Shown: positions 25,528 through 33,509 of the stretch, in pieces | How positions within the stretch are numbered: position 1 is the first letter of the stretch | Layout: each line of letters starts with the position of its first letter | Source of the DNA: an archaeon | GTDB lineage: Archaea > Aenigmatarchaeota > Aenigmatarchaeia > QMZP01 > JAFGSV01 | NCBI GenBank assembly: GCA_028279705.1 | Contig: JANQNF010000024.1 | Span: 174,257-238,256 of the forward strand | DNA: 64,000 nucleotides | Reading direction: 5' to 3' | Notes under the pieces: generated by a model | The model's database searches: none | What the model was told of the DNA's origin: nothing | What the model saw: the letters and a program-made list of their open reading frames with translations, nothing else | Translations under genes and position numbers: made by a program

Positions 25528-25532
25528 TTTTA

Positions 25533-25700
25533 TCACCCATAACTGTCAGCGTCCGCCTTCACCCACCTGAATTTGTGGTTGCATGTTTTGCAGACGCATT
25601 CGTATGCAGGCGGATATGAAGCGCTTTTTATTTTCACATGGCCTCCACATTTTTCACATTCTGCCTGCGGGGTCTTATTATGTGTATGTTCTTTTTCCAT
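25533..25700 (-). CDS. Small zinc-ribbon protein
   Basis: 55 residues, MEKEHTHNKTPQAECEKCGG followed by a second cysteine group CVCKTC. The two Cys pairs (CEKC, CKTC) make a zinc ribbon, or possibly a rubredoxin-like iron site. It has a strong GAGGTGAT ribosome site and lies between the cupin and TlpA genes on the same strand. Too short for most gene callers. Role unknown; the cluster context suggests redox or metal handling. Confidence 0.8.
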   Translation of the reverse strand: MEKEHTHNKTPQAECEKCGGHVKIKSASYPPAYECVCKTCNHKFRWVKADADSYG

Positions 25701-25710
25701 ATAAATCACC

Positions 25711-26016
25711 TCATTTGTGCAAGTGTAACATGAAGCAGGTATTCTCTTCTGCGGACAGCCTGTGGACTGCGTTCTTTTCCATTCTTATCACAGTACCCGG
25801 GAGCATTGGAATCTCTTTTCCTTCGAGCACGAACGTTCCCTTTCCCTCAATGATGTGCACGATCCCTTCCTTCGTGGACGTATGGTCCTCCATCTCCGAG
25901 CCTGCCGCCATGCAGAACAATGACGTATTCGAAGACTTCGACCTGAAGAGGTCCATGCTCAATATGCCCTCTTTTGGATACTCTACCATTCCACTAACGT
26001 TTTTTGTGTCACTCAT
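25711..26016 (-). CDS. Cupin-domain protein
   Basis: 101 residues, a single small beta-barrel cupin. Motif 1 is EDHTSTKEGIVHIIEG and motif 2 is PMLPGTVIRMEKNAVHRL. Metal-binding His residues are present but the set is reduced (one in each motif plus neighbours). Small cupins of this kind bind a metal and may sense or shield it. It lies in the superoxide dismutase unit, with its ATG overlapping the sod stop. Confidence 0.85.
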   Translation of the reverse strand: MSDTKNVSGMVEYPKEGILSMDLFRSKSSNTSLFCMAAGSEMEDHTSTKEGIVHIIEGKGTFVLEGKEIPMLPGTVIRMEKNAVHRLSAEENTCFMLHLHK

Positions 26017-26636
26017 ATTGCCACCTTCCCTTTTGATCCCTTCTCGAGATTTTCAGCAACCCTTTCCCAGTTGATTACCTTGAAGAACGCTTCGATATAT
26101 TCAGGTCTCCTGTTCTGGTATTGCAGGTAGTATGCATGTTCCCATACATCGAGTCCCAGCACCGGGATCTTTCCTACCGTGAGAGGCGAGTCCTGGTTTC
26201 TCGTGACCATTATTTTCAGCCTTTCCCTGTCAGCGACCAGCCATACCCATCCGCTTCCGAAGAGACCTTTTGCAGCTTTAGAGAACTGGTCCTTGAAGCT
26301 TTTGAAACTTCCGAAACTGTCTTTAAGTTTTTCCAGCACGTCACTTTCAGGAACGCTTCCCTTTTCCAGCACTTTCCAGAAGAATGAATGGTTCGCATGC
26401 CCGCCTCCGTGATTCCTTACGGCCTCCTTGAGGTTTTCAGGGACTTTGGCTAGGCCTGACACGATGTCCTCGATTTTCTTTCCGCTGAGCCTCCAGTGAC
26501 CATCCAATGCGGCGTTGAGATTATCTACGTACGCCTGATGATGCTTCATGTGGTGCATCTTCATGGTTTCCATGTCTATGTAAGGTTCCAGTGCAGCGTA
26601 ACCATATCCAAGTCCCGGGAGTTCGTGTTTTTCCAT
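26013..26636 (-). CDS. sod: Superoxide dismutase, Fe/Mn type
   Basis: 207 residues from the ATG of MEKHELPGLGYGYAALEPYI, which has a GAGGTGAT site; the longer in-frame start does not. Metal ligands are in MKHHQAYVDNLN and GGGHANHSFFW, then GLDVWEHAYYLQYQNRRPEY. It converts superoxide to peroxide and oxygen. Fe and Mn forms cannot be told apart safely. A superoxide reductase is also encoded in this window (desulfoferrodoxin), so the cell has two superoxide defences under different control regions. Confidence 0.95.
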   Translation of the reverse strand: MEKHELPGLGYGYAALEPYIDMETMKMHHMKHHQAYVDNLNAALDGHWRLSGKKIEDIVSGLAKVPENLKEAVRNHGGGHANHSFFWKVLEKGSVPESDVLEKLKDSFGSFKSFKDQFSKAAKGLFGSGWVWLVADRERLKIMVTRNQDSPLTVGKIPVLGLDVWEHAYYLQYQNRRPEYIEAFFKVINWERVAENLEKGSKGKVAI

Positions 26637-26677
26637 ACCAATCACCTCTAGCATCAAGCTAGTACGTTCACTTCCGA

Positions 26678-27514
26678 TCATAGCCATTCCTCATTCAGTA
26701 CCTTTCCATGCACGCTTATTATGACAGACTTCAGCGGCACCTTTCTTTTCGCGCTTTCCGCAGCATTTTTCGCTATTGAAACGAGTCCGGCGCAGCATGG
26801 TACTTCCATCGTGATCACCGTGAGAGTGTTTATTTTCGACTCGTCAATCATCATCCTGAGCTTCTCTACATACGTTTCCTTGTCAGAGTCCAGCTTCGGG
26901 CAGCCTATCGCGACTGACTTTCCCTTGAGGAAATCACTGTGAAAGCCTGCGAATGCGAAAGCCGTACAGTCTGCTGCCAGGACTATGTCCTTTTCCTGAT
27001 AGTAAGGTGCACATGGATTTACCAGATGAAGCTGCACCGGCCACTGCCGCAACTGGGATTCTCCGGCTTCTTTGCCATCTTTGGACCTTCCGAGTTCCAT
27101 TATACGCGAACCCGGACACCCGCTTGGCGGGCATTTCTGACCCGAAACGTTCCCCGATTCTTTCAGCGGATTCTCAATCCCCTTCTCTTCGAGGTATTCT
27201 ATCGCTTCCCTCAGGTATTCCTTTTCCCCGTGGTCCCTCAGATGCTTCAGGTGCGCTTTTATCGTGTTCTTTCCGTGCTTGACGATGTTTTGCATCACTT
27301 TCTTCTCGTCGTACTTTTCCGTTTCCCTCTCCTCGACCGTCATGGCACCTTCCGGGCAGTGTCCTATGCACGCGCCAAGTCCGTCGCAGAAGAGGTCTGA
27401 TACGAGTCGTGCCTTACCGTCTATTATCTGCAATGCGCCCTCCGGGCAGTTCGGTATGCACTTCCCGCATCCGTTGCACTTCTTTTCGTCAATTTTCACG
27501 ATTTTCCTCTTCAT
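26678..27514 (-). CDS. Two-cluster ferredoxin with Cys-rich C-terminal domain
   Basis: 278 residues. Two 4Fe-4S motifs lie in residues 13-60 (CNGCGKCIPNCPEGAL and CDGLGACIGHCPEGAM). A helical linker leads to a C-terminal domain with CPPSGCPGS, NPCAPYYQEKDIVLAADCTAF and GCPKLD, then MEVPCCAGLV. The protein resembles archaeal and anaerobe ferredoxin-like proteins of unknown substrate, probably an electron carrier with extra metal sites. It is the first gene of the sod-cupin-thioredoxin direction and faces hxlR across a palindromic promoter. Confidence 0.85.
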   Translation of the reverse strand: MKRKIVKIDEKKCNGCGKCIPNCPEGALQIIDGKARLVSDLFCDGLGACIGHCPEGAMTVEERETEKYDEKKVMQNIVKHGKNTIKAHLKHLRDHGEKEYLREAIEYLEEKGIENPLKESGNVSGQKCPPSGCPGSRIMELGRSKDGKEAGESQLRQWPVQLHLVNPCAPYYQEKDIVLAADCTAFAFAGFHSDFLKGKSVAIGCPKLDSDKETYVEKLRMMIDESKINTLTVITMEVPCCAGLVSIAKNAAESAKRKVPLKSVIISVHGKVLNEEWL

Positions 27515-27516
27515 TT

Positions 27517-27540
27517 AGTATACTTTTTATACTTAGTATA
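27517..27540. promoter_or_regulatory. Paired palindromes in the hxlR/ferredoxin promoter
   Basis: Two perfect palindromes lie side by side: AGTATACT (27517-27524) and TATACT-T-AGTATA (27528-27540). They sit directly before the ferredoxin start and about 30-50 bases before hxlR, so a dimeric regulator such as HxlR could cover both promoters. A near-identical copy lies at 24251-24263. Confidence 0.55.
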
Positions 27541-27569
27541 TAAATAATCAAGGTTTCAAAAAATATATC

Positions 27570-27929
27570 ATGGATAATAGATGCCCGATATTAAACGTTT
27601 CAGGTCTCATCGGCAAGAGGTGGAGCCTTCTCATACTGACCGAACTCTACAGGGGAAATTCCAAGTGGAAGAGGTATTCCGTACTGAAGAAAGGCCTCGC
27701 TGAAATAACGCCCAAGATGCTCTCCATGAGGCTCAGGGAACTCGAGGAACAACGACTTATAACAAGAAAGGTCGATGCAAGCAGCTTTCCCGTAAGGTCC
27801 GAGTACAGTCTCACCAAGAGAGGAACAGAGCTCGTGGACGTCATTCGCGGCCTCAAAGAGTGGGCGATAAAGTGGAAGATCGGCAATTCTTTTTGTGAAA
27901 ATTCAGACTGCAGTGAATGCGGGATATGA
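27570..27929 (+). CDS. HxlR-family transcriptional regulator
   Basis: 119 residues. The winged-helix HxlR pattern is clear: CPILNVSGLIGKRWSLLILT, then ITPKMLSMRLRELEEQ and YSLTKRGTELVDVI. The conserved N-terminal Cys (NRCPIL) is the redox or electrophile sensor in characterised members, and the end adds three more cysteines (CENSDCSEC). It is divergent from the ferredoxin/sod operon and probably controls it through the palindromes between them. Confidence 0.9.
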   Translation: MDNRCPILNVSGLIGKRWSLLILTELYRGNSKWKRYSVLKKGLAEITPKMLSMRLRELEEQRLITRKVDASSFPVRSEYSLTKRGTELVDVIRGLKEWAIKWKIGNSFCENSDCSECGI

Positions 27930-27939
27930 AACCTTCTTA

Positions 27940-28161
27940 TCAGAAATACGCGAGCAGTCCGAGAAATGCGTGCACTATTGCTATCACTATCGTTAACATA
28001 GCGAGTCTCGGGTGCCATTTAAAGCATATCTTTTTAATTCCGCGCCTGTTCATCCATGATACAGCAGCTGTCAATAGCAAAAAGAAAAGCGTCACCATGC
28101 CTATGTAGGCTATGAGAGGCAGTCCTAATATCGTGTAGTAAGTAACCGACTCCAGCATCAT
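27940..28161 (-). CDS. Small membrane protein, possible cytochrome b5 partner
   Basis: 73 residues starting MMLESVTYYTILGLPLIAYI, with two membrane helices and a basic loop between. His residues flank the second helix (FKWHPRLAML and AIVHAFLG), a spacing that could hold a b haem. It starts two bases after the cytochrome b5 stop, so the two are co-translated. A longer in-frame start exists but would overlap the b5 gene. Function inferred from pairing only. Confidence 0.7.
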   Translation of the reverse strand: MMLESVTYYTILGLPLIAYIGMVTLFFLLLTAAVSWMNRRGIKKICFKWHPRLAMLTIVIAIVHAFLGLLAYF

Positions 28162-28163
28162 GA

Positions 28164-28538
28164 TCACTCTTCTATGTCTCCTATGAGATAGTTCTCCATC
28201 AGATTGCGGGCCCTCGATGAATGCGGCGTACCCGAACCCATAGGCCTGGTCTCGAAAAGGCCCGTGCCGTCCTTTCCACATCCCTGAAGTATGGCCTGGC
28301 CTCCAGGGTGCGATTCTATCCAGTCAGTGAAATCATAGACTTTCCCGCTTATGACCATCCAGCAGTCATTTGGTGCCGCGTGCCTTGTCACTTCTTCCAT
28401 TGTCAATATTTTTTCCGTGTTGTCTGGAAGAGGAGTTTCTGTCTTTTCTTCCTGCATGCCGCCGTTTTCTGAACTCTGTACGCATCCAGAAACCGTAAGC
28501 ATTGATACGAAAGCCAGAACAAACAATGCCCATTTCAT
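28164..28538 (-). CDS. Cytochrome b5-domain lipoprotein
   Basis: 124 residues. A lipoprotein signal (FVLAFVSMLTVSGC) is followed by a Thr/Glu-rich linker and a cytochrome b5 domain with its two haem His: the core motif DFTDWIESHPGGQAILQGCG and a later His in GTPHSSRARNLM. It should be a haem electron carrier on the outer face of the membrane. Downstream is a small membrane protein that may take or give the electrons. Confidence 0.9.
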   Translation of the reverse strand: MKWALFVLAFVSMLTVSGCVQSSENGGMQEEKTETPLPDNTEKILTMEEVTRHAAPNDCWMVISGKVYDFTDWIESHPGGQAILQGCGKDGTGLFETRPMGSGTPHSSRARNLMENYLIGDIEE

Positions 28539-28654
28539 GCTACCACGATTCTAAAATTTAGCCAGATTTCTAATAAAGGCAACGGTATCAAAAAGGAAAT
28601 CGTCGGTATGGAACTGGCAAGTACTTCTTTGGAATTCTGACTGCCGCATCTATC

Positions 28655-29662
28655 TCATGAAACGATGTTCTGGGACTTCCCTTCCATGAACGCCTTTATG
28701 TTCTCGCATGCTGTTCCCACCTTTCTTTCGAAAGCCTCCCTGCTGTAAAATGCTATGTGCGGCGTGTAAACGACGTTATAGCGTCTTATGAGCAGGTTGT
28801 CCTTCACGAGACTTGCAAGCTTCTTCATCTTCTTGTCGTCATAAAGCAGATGGTTGTCTTCCTTTATGATCTCCTCTCCTTCTATCACGTCGAGGCCGAC
28901 TCCGGCAATAGTCCCGTTATCAAGGAAATCCACGAGAGCCTTGGTGTCTATGAGCCCGCCACGCGCGGTGTTTATGAGTATCACACCCTTTTTCATCTTC
29001 TTCATGGCTCTCCTGTCTATTATGTGGTGCGTATGTTTGTTGTAAGGCGCATGGAGCGTTATTATGTCGGATTCCCTGAGCAGCCTTTCCATGTCAGCGT
29101 ACTCGAACCCGAATACTTCTGAAGTGAACTCATCCCTCTTAACGTCAAACACGAGAACCTTCATGCTAAACGCTTTTGCTATCCTTATCACGTGGAGACC
29201 TATCCTTCCTGCTCCGATGACGCCGAGTGTCTTTCCCCTGAGATCAAAACCCTGCAGTCCTTCTATCCCGAACTTGTTTTCCATGGCCTTGACGTATGCC
29301 TTGTGGACGTTCCTTGACAGGGACAGCATGAGCGCGAACGCATGCTCGGCGACGGTATTCTCTGCGTACAGTGGTACATTCGAGACCGTTATGCCTCTTC
29401 TTTCGCATTCATCGAGATCAACCGGCTCGAAACCGGTCGCTCTCAGAGACACGTGCCTGAGCTTTGGCAGCTTATCCAGAAGCTGTGCGTTTATTTCGGA
29501 TCCCGTTATGACTGAAACGCATTCGAAGTCCTTGACACTGCTGGCATTCGAAACTGACAGTGCACTTTCGAAGAACTTCATCGACACTTTCTTGTCGTTT
29601 TCGAAATACTTCTCTATGAACTCCCTTTCGTTCTTCCTTATCTCAAAGAATGCTATTTTCAT
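28655..29662 (-). CDS. D-isomer-specific 2-hydroxyacid dehydrogenase
   Basis: About 335 residues from the ATG of MKIAFFEIRKNEREF. NAD-binding motif GKTLGVIGAGRIGLHVIRIA; catalytic Arg in NTARGGLIDTKAL, Glu in GLDVIEGEE and His in YTPHIAFYS. The overall pattern is closest to D-lactate dehydrogenase (LdhA). It reduces a 2-keto acid such as pyruvate with NADH. An in-frame start 60 bases upstream lies in the tspO promoter and is less likely. Confidence 0.9.
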   Translation of the reverse strand: MKIAFFEIRKNEREFIEKYFENDKKVSMKFFESALSVSNASSVKDFECVSVITGSEINAQLLDKLPKLRHVSLRATGFEPVDLDECERRGITVSNVPLYAENTVAEHAFALMLSLSRNVHKAYVKAMENKFGIEGLQGFDLRGKTLGVIGAGRIGLHVIRIAKAFSMKVLVFDVKRDEFTSEVFGFEYADMERLLRESDIITLHAPYNKHTHHIIDRRAMKKMKKGVILINTARGGLIDTKALVDFLDNGTIAGVGLDVIEGEEIIKEDNHLLYDDKKMKKLASLVKDNLLIRRYNVVYTPHIAFYSREAFERKVGTACENIKAFMEGKSQNIVS

Positions 29663-29707
29663 TCTGACCACATGCAATATATTAAGGCAGTTTTTAATAA
29701 CTGAATC

Positions 29708-30187
29708 ATGGAATCCAGGCAAATCCTCATTCTCGCCGCCTTCATAATAGTTTTCGAGCTTGCGGGTTCAGTGGGATCATTTTTCACTGCACCTTCCATA
29801 CCGACGTGGTATGCTGCACTCGAAAAGCCATTCTTCAATCCACCAAACTGGCTATTTGCACCAGTATGGACGACGCTATTTGCCATTATGGGCATATCAG
29901 CTTTCATGATCTTCCGTGAGGGCCTGGACAAAGACCCTGTGAGGATAGCGCTTGCTGTATTCGGTGTCCAAATGATATTCAACGTGCTCTGGTCTGTCCT
30001 CTTTTTCGGTTTCAGGAATCCCGGTGCCGCATTCGCCGAGATACTGGTGCTTTGGACAATGATAGCGTCCTGTATCTGGCTTTTCTGGCGCATAGACAGG
30101 CGCGCTGCTTTACTGCTGGTTCCATACATTGCATGGGTCACTTTCGCAGCGATACTCAACTATTCAATATGGATACTGAACGTTTGA
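29708..30187 (+). CDS. tspO: TspO/MBR family membrane protein
   Basis: 159 residues, five membrane helices. Family motif KPFFNPPNWLFAPVWTTLFA with MGISAF, then VLWSVLFFGFRNPGAAFAEI and a late WVTFAAILNYSIW. TspO proteins bind tetrapyrroles and are linked with stress and haem traffic. The neighbourhood of haem and oxygen-defence genes fits. Divergent from the dehydrogenase. Confidence 0.93.
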   Translation: MESRQILILAAFIIVFELAGSVGSFFTAPSIPTWYAALEKPFFNPPNWLFAPVWTTLFAIMGISAFMIFREGLDKDPVRIALAVFGVQMIFNVLWSVLFFGFRNPGAAFAEILVLWTMIASCIWLFWRIDRRAALLLVPYIAWVTFAAILNYSIWILNV

Positions 30188-30188
30188 T

Positions 30189-30809
30189 TCACTTCAGAAC
30201 CTTCCCCGTCTCTATGTACCAGAGATAGAGATCGAGTTCTCCAAGGTCCATGCCGAGCTTTCTTGCGAGGCCTTCCAGTATCGTTTCAGCCTCCAGATAC
30301 TTTTTAGGTGTAAGCGTCTTCGGCCTTTCCATGAGCCCTTCCCTGACCAATAAGTCGACTATGTGGAAGTCTACGATGGCAACGTCGCCAAAGCCGACGT
30401 TCCTCAGGAAATGGCTGGATTCCTTTAAGCCTAGACCTTTCACGTTTTCTGCGAGCCATATTCTCGCTTCCTTCCCGGGCATCTTCATGAGATTTTCCAG
30501 ATGATCGATATGCTTTCTTGCTTCCACGATGTAGCCTGCCCTGGCTTCGGGGAACCTGTGGCCCAGTTCCACGAGCTTCCCTGCCAAAACTTCCTTTTCC
30601 ATCTTCAGGAATCCGTCACCTATTGCTGACTGTATTCGTATGCCCCCCTCAGCGCTGTAGTTTGCGGTGAGCATGCAGAAACACAGTTCCTTGAAAAGTT
30701 CACTTTTATCTTTCCTGCCAAGTGACCTGAATTCTTCCATGCGCATGTCTACCTTCTCTGTTATGCTGCTTTTCTTCAGTTTGGTGACCTGCCTGATAAC
30801 ATCTTCCAT
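30189..30809 (-). CDS. ogg: Archaeal 8-oxoguanine DNA glycosylase/lyase (Ogg2)
   Basis: 206 residues, the normal size for archaeal Ogg2. The helix-hairpin-helix and active-site segment is KGLGLKESSHFLRNVGFGDV followed by AIVDFHIVDLL, giving the catalytic Lys and Asp. It removes oxidised guanine from DNA and nicks the strand. Its end lies one base from tspO (convergent). Confidence 0.93.
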   Translation of the reverse strand: MEDVIRQVTKLKKSSITEKVDMRMEEFRSLGRKDKSELFKELCFCMLTANYSAEGGIRIQSAIGDGFLKMEKEVLAGKLVELGHRFPEARAGYIVEARKHIDHLENLMKMPGKEARIWLAENVKGLGLKESSHFLRNVGFGDVAIVDFHIVDLLVREGLMERPKTLTPKKYLEAETILEGLARKLGMDLGELDLYLWYIETGKVLK

Positions 30810-30919
30810 TTACACACCTGTAAAATATCATGGGATGTTCTTATTAAATTGGAGTTTCAAAAAGGAAACCTGTATAATTTATATATCAAAAACACCATCA
30901 TTAAGAAAAGGTGAAGCAC

Positions 30920-31711
30920 ATGGCCAAGAAGACACGTAAAAGATCAAAGTCCGATGGTGGACCGTTCATAGAAACGTTCATGAAGGAGATACTCCTTTCG
31001 TCTATCATGGTCATAGTGCTCGCTGTAACCCTTTTCAACAATGCTAGCATTACTTCAATCAATGAAAAGGTAGACATGCTTTCTGCTTCTCTTGACGGAA
31101 CCGAGACTGGTGATGCAAAGGAAGCTGATGCGAAGCCCACTGAGCAGGAACAGCCTTCCCAGCCGAGCCAGCCAACCGAAACGCCCAGAACCGAGGTGAG
31201 CGCTGACGACGATGCTTTCAAAGGATCTGCTGACGCTCCTGTCACGATCATAGAGTTCAGCGACTTCCAGTGCTCTTTCTGTGCGAGGTTCTTCAGTCAG
31301 ACTCTGCCGCAGCTCCAGACAAACTACATAGACACAGGCAAGGTGAAATTCGTGTTCAGGGACTTCCCGCTTGGATTCCACGCCGAAGCCCAGAAGGCCG
31401 CAGAAGCTGCCGAGTGCGCAGGTGACCAGGGCAAGTTCTGGGAGATGCACGACAAGCTGTTTGAAAATTACGCCTCCCTTAACGTCGCGAACATGAAGCA
31501 GTGGGCATCGGATCTTGGACTCGACACGGCGACTTTCAACGATTGCCTTGACTCAGGCAAGTATGAGTCTGAGGTGAAGAGTGATATGCAGGACGGCCAA
31601 AACGCCGGCATATCAGGAACACCGTCATTCTTCATAAACGGGATAAAAGTGGTTGGTGCGCAGCCTTACTCGACTTTCCAGCAGATAATAGAAGCCGAAC
31701 TGGCAGGCTAG
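30920..31711 (+). CDS. Membrane-anchored DsbA-like thiol oxidoreductase
   Basis: About 263 residues. A basic start and one membrane helix (ILLSSIMVIVLAVTLFNNAS) are followed by a low-complexity Glu/Pro/Gln linker (residues 60-95) and a DsbA-type thioredoxin fold: FSDFQCSFCARFF active site (CSFC), FRDFPLGFH, helical insert with a Cys pair, and the cis-Pro motif SGTPSFFING. It should form or shuffle disulfides outside the membrane. The ATG has a GGTGA site; a GTG nine bases upstream is unlikely. Confidence 0.9.
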   Translation: MAKKTRKRSKSDGGPFIETFMKEILLSSIMVIVLAVTLFNNASITSINEKVDMLSASLDGTETGDAKEADAKPTEQEQPSQPSQPTETPRTEVSADDDAFKGSADAPVTIIEFSDFQCSFCARFFSQTLPQLQTNYIDTGKVKFVFRDFPLGFHAEAQKAAEAAECAGDQGKFWEMHDKLFENYASLNVANMKQWASDLGLDTATFNDCLDSGKYESEVKSDMQDGQNAGISGTPSFFINGIKVVGAQPYSTFQQIIEAELAG

Positions 31712-31752
31712 TGTCTCAAGTGTCCCGTGATTGAAACCCGGGAGGTAATCTA

Positions 31753-31776
31753 ATGGACGAAGAAGGATGCTGCTAA
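31753..31776 (+). CDS. Candidate micropeptide MDEEGCC
   Basis: ATG-GAC-GAA-GAA-GGA-TGC-TGC-TAA has a very strong GGGAGGTAAT site five bases before the ATG, 41 bases after the dsbA-like stop. A ribosome site of this quality with no other start nearby argues for translation, and the two terminal Cys match other Cys-tailed miniproteins of the window. It could instead be a remnant or chance. Confidence 0.35.
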   Translation: MDEEGCC

Positions 31777-31834
31777 TTAAGTCAAATTTCATTTCATTTT
31801 TCAAAATTTATTTTACTCCAAGTAAAGATTTATT

Positions 31835-32071
31835 ATGGACAAGGAAAGCCTTCTGGTTCATCTTGAGAGTGCACTCAAGATAGAGGAGAGCCACACGCAG
31901 CACATTGCCAGGTTCTACATAGACGACTACGACTGGGGAGAAGTCGAAGACGAGCATGTGAGACGTGTCAAGTTAATATTGAGAGTGATAGAAAAGCAGA
32001 CCGCAGAACACGAGAAGATCGTAAATGAGATGATAAACTGGATAAGGGAGAATGGAAAGGATGAGTTTTAA
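31835..32071 (+). CDS. Half-size ferritin-like protein A
   Basis: 78 residues, two long helices. Each helix carries a diiron-type pair, ESHTQHI in the first and TAEHEKIV in the second, as in rubrerythrin/ferritin-like bundles, but only half a four-helix bundle is encoded. Dimerisation, or pairing with the next protein, would complete the site. A TATA-like TTTATTTTACTCC is about 25 bases upstream, and the next gene overlaps its end. Confidence 0.7.
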   Translation: MDKESLLVHLESALKIEESHTQHIARFYIDDYDWGEVEDEHVRRVKLILRVIEKQTAEHEKIVNEMINWIRENGKDEF

Positions 32072-32270
32072 GGATACCCCGCTTGCAAGGGAGATAATGC
32101 TTCTCCAGAACAAGGAAAGGGACATGTACGAGCATTATTCCGAACTCTTCAATAAGGTCAGCGAAACATACCTCAGGGATAAATTGAGGCTGCTTAGAAA
32201 GCAGGAACTTGGTCACGTTCAGATGATAGAGAAAATAAAGAAGATACTTGCCGATCACATTCTGGAGTGA
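32052..32270 (+). CDS. Half-size ferritin-like protein B
   Basis: 72 residues, two helices: LAREIMLLQNKERDMYEHYS and a second with LRKQELGHVQMIEKIKK. The E..DMYEHY and ELGH residues match the ligand pattern of ferritin-like diiron proteins. It overlaps the previous half-size gene by 20 bases (or 11 if the later ATG at 32061 is used), so the two are made together and may form one heteromeric four-helix bundle for iron or peroxide. Confidence 0.7.
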   Translation: MERMSFKDTPLAREIMLLQNKERDMYEHYSELFNKVSETYLRDKLRLLRKQELGHVQMIEKIKKILADHILE

Positions 32271-32275
32271 TTCCT

Positions 32276-32878
32276 ATGCTTGCCGATGCTGTTAGAAAAC
32301 TGAAGAAAGGTATCAAAGTTTCCGAATTCGTCCTGAAGACAGCAAAAGTCACTCCGGGCAGGTTCGCCGAAGAGGAGAACGTCGAGATATCGATAAGTGA
32401 TGGTAAGCATACTGAGCACTTGATGTTTGCCAAGGTTTTCCATGGCAGGAAGCCGGATTATGGTCAGTGGGTGGAACTGTTCGGCGTGAATGCGGACATG
32501 AGGCTTGGTGCGAAGAATGTCGCGTATTACGGATCCGTCATTGAGGAGAGGATAATAACCCTTTTTGCAACTTCCATGAAGAGCGGCGAGATATTCGTCG
32601 AGTACGACGGTGACCCTGAGACCAAGTGGCTGCTTCATCACAGCGTGCCACCTGCACTGACGAGACCCGGTTTCATACTCTATAAGCTCGGATTCACGTG
32701 GTTCAAGGACTGGTACTATCCTGAAGGATTCATGGAAGGTAGCATGAAACTCCAGGCAGAGAAGACACCAAAGCACGCTGAAGAGATAAGGGCGCAGTCC
32801 TTGAAGTTTGTCGAGGAGAACGCGAAAAGCACGAACATCTTCCTGAAGGAATCTGTCAAAAGATCTGGAAAAATCTGA
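32276..32878 (+). CDS. Conserved archaeal protein, probably DUF1122
   Basis: About 200 residues, soluble. The segment PPALTRPGFILYKLGFTWFK followed by DWYYPEGFMEGSMKLQAEK looks like the DUF1122 family of archaeal proteins; I am moderately sure of that name. No catalytic motif is evident. The ATG used has a GGAGTGAT site and lies five bases after the ferritin-like pair, so it is part of that operon. Confidence 0.7.
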   Translation: MLADAVRKLKKGIKVSEFVLKTAKVTPGRFAEEENVEISISDGKHTEHLMFAKVFHGRKPDYGQWVELFGVNADMRLGAKNVAYYGSVIEERIITLFATSMKSGEIFVEYDGDPETKWLLHHSVPPALTRPGFILYKLGFTWFKDWYYPEGFMEGSMKLQAEKTPKHAEEIRAQSLKFVEENAKSTNIFLKESVKRSGKI

Positions 32879-32935
32879 ATCTGCTGGCGTACACACACTT
32901 TAAAAAAGTTTGTGTTAATAAACGAGAGTGGTTGT

Positions 32936-33454
32936 ATGGCAGGGTATGGTATTTTAGGAACGCTATTATCGTTTTTCCCTATCTCGGATTCAATCCCCGA
33001 GAATTATTTGCCTCCTGAATGTCTATCCCCAAAATGCGACACTGTACGCACGGTCGATACCCTTTCAGGGAAAACTATCTACACAATTTCCGACCTCGAT
33101 GGCGAAGAGCCGATAGTGAAGGAATTCATTGACATGGGTGGTAATGATACTCTCGATATCTATTCCATAAAACGCATTCTGGACGACACGCAGTCAAAAT
33201 CTACAGTAATAGTCTTGAACAGGAACAAAAATGTCATAGACTATCTGAAGGTGTTTTACGGAGATGATGGTAAGCTCTATGGTGAGTGGCTGCAAAACCT
33301 AGAAAAACAGACAGAAGGTAAACCCGGAACGGATATAGAATTTGAGTTTGAGCCGAACTATGTTCCCCTGAATGAAAACTTCGGTGACATAGTGAAAGCA
33401 TTCGACAGTCATGATGCCGATTCCAGTAAAGCCGTTGATCCTGCTCCCCAGTAA
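32936..33454 (+). CDS. Hypothetical protein with weak signal sequence
   Basis: About 172 residues. It begins MAGYGILGTLLSFFPISDSI, a short hydrophobic stretch that could be a signal. The rest is acidic, with a Cys pair (PPECLSPKCDT) near the start, and ends in an Asp-rich, Pro-rich tail. No family recognised. A GTG 24 bases upstream is in frame. It precedes the membrane-anchored regulator of the metal module. Confidence 0.55.
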   Translation: MAGYGILGTLLSFFPISDSIPENYLPPECLSPKCDTVRTVDTLSGKTIYTISDLDGEEPIVKEFIDMGGNDTLDIYSIKRILDDTQSKSTVIVLNRNKNVIDYLKVFYGDDGKLYGEWLQNLEKQTEGKPGTDIEFEFEPNYVPLNENFGDIVKAFDSHDADSSKAVDPAPQ

Positions 33455-33509
33455 CTTTCCGTATATTATCACACCGTTATCAATTAAAATCCTTGAACCA
33501 TTTATTGTC

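Noticed and set aside
28560-28654. Small open frame of about 32 codons in the gap before the dehydrogenase
   Set aside because: No ribosome site, no recognisable composition and no neighbour link.
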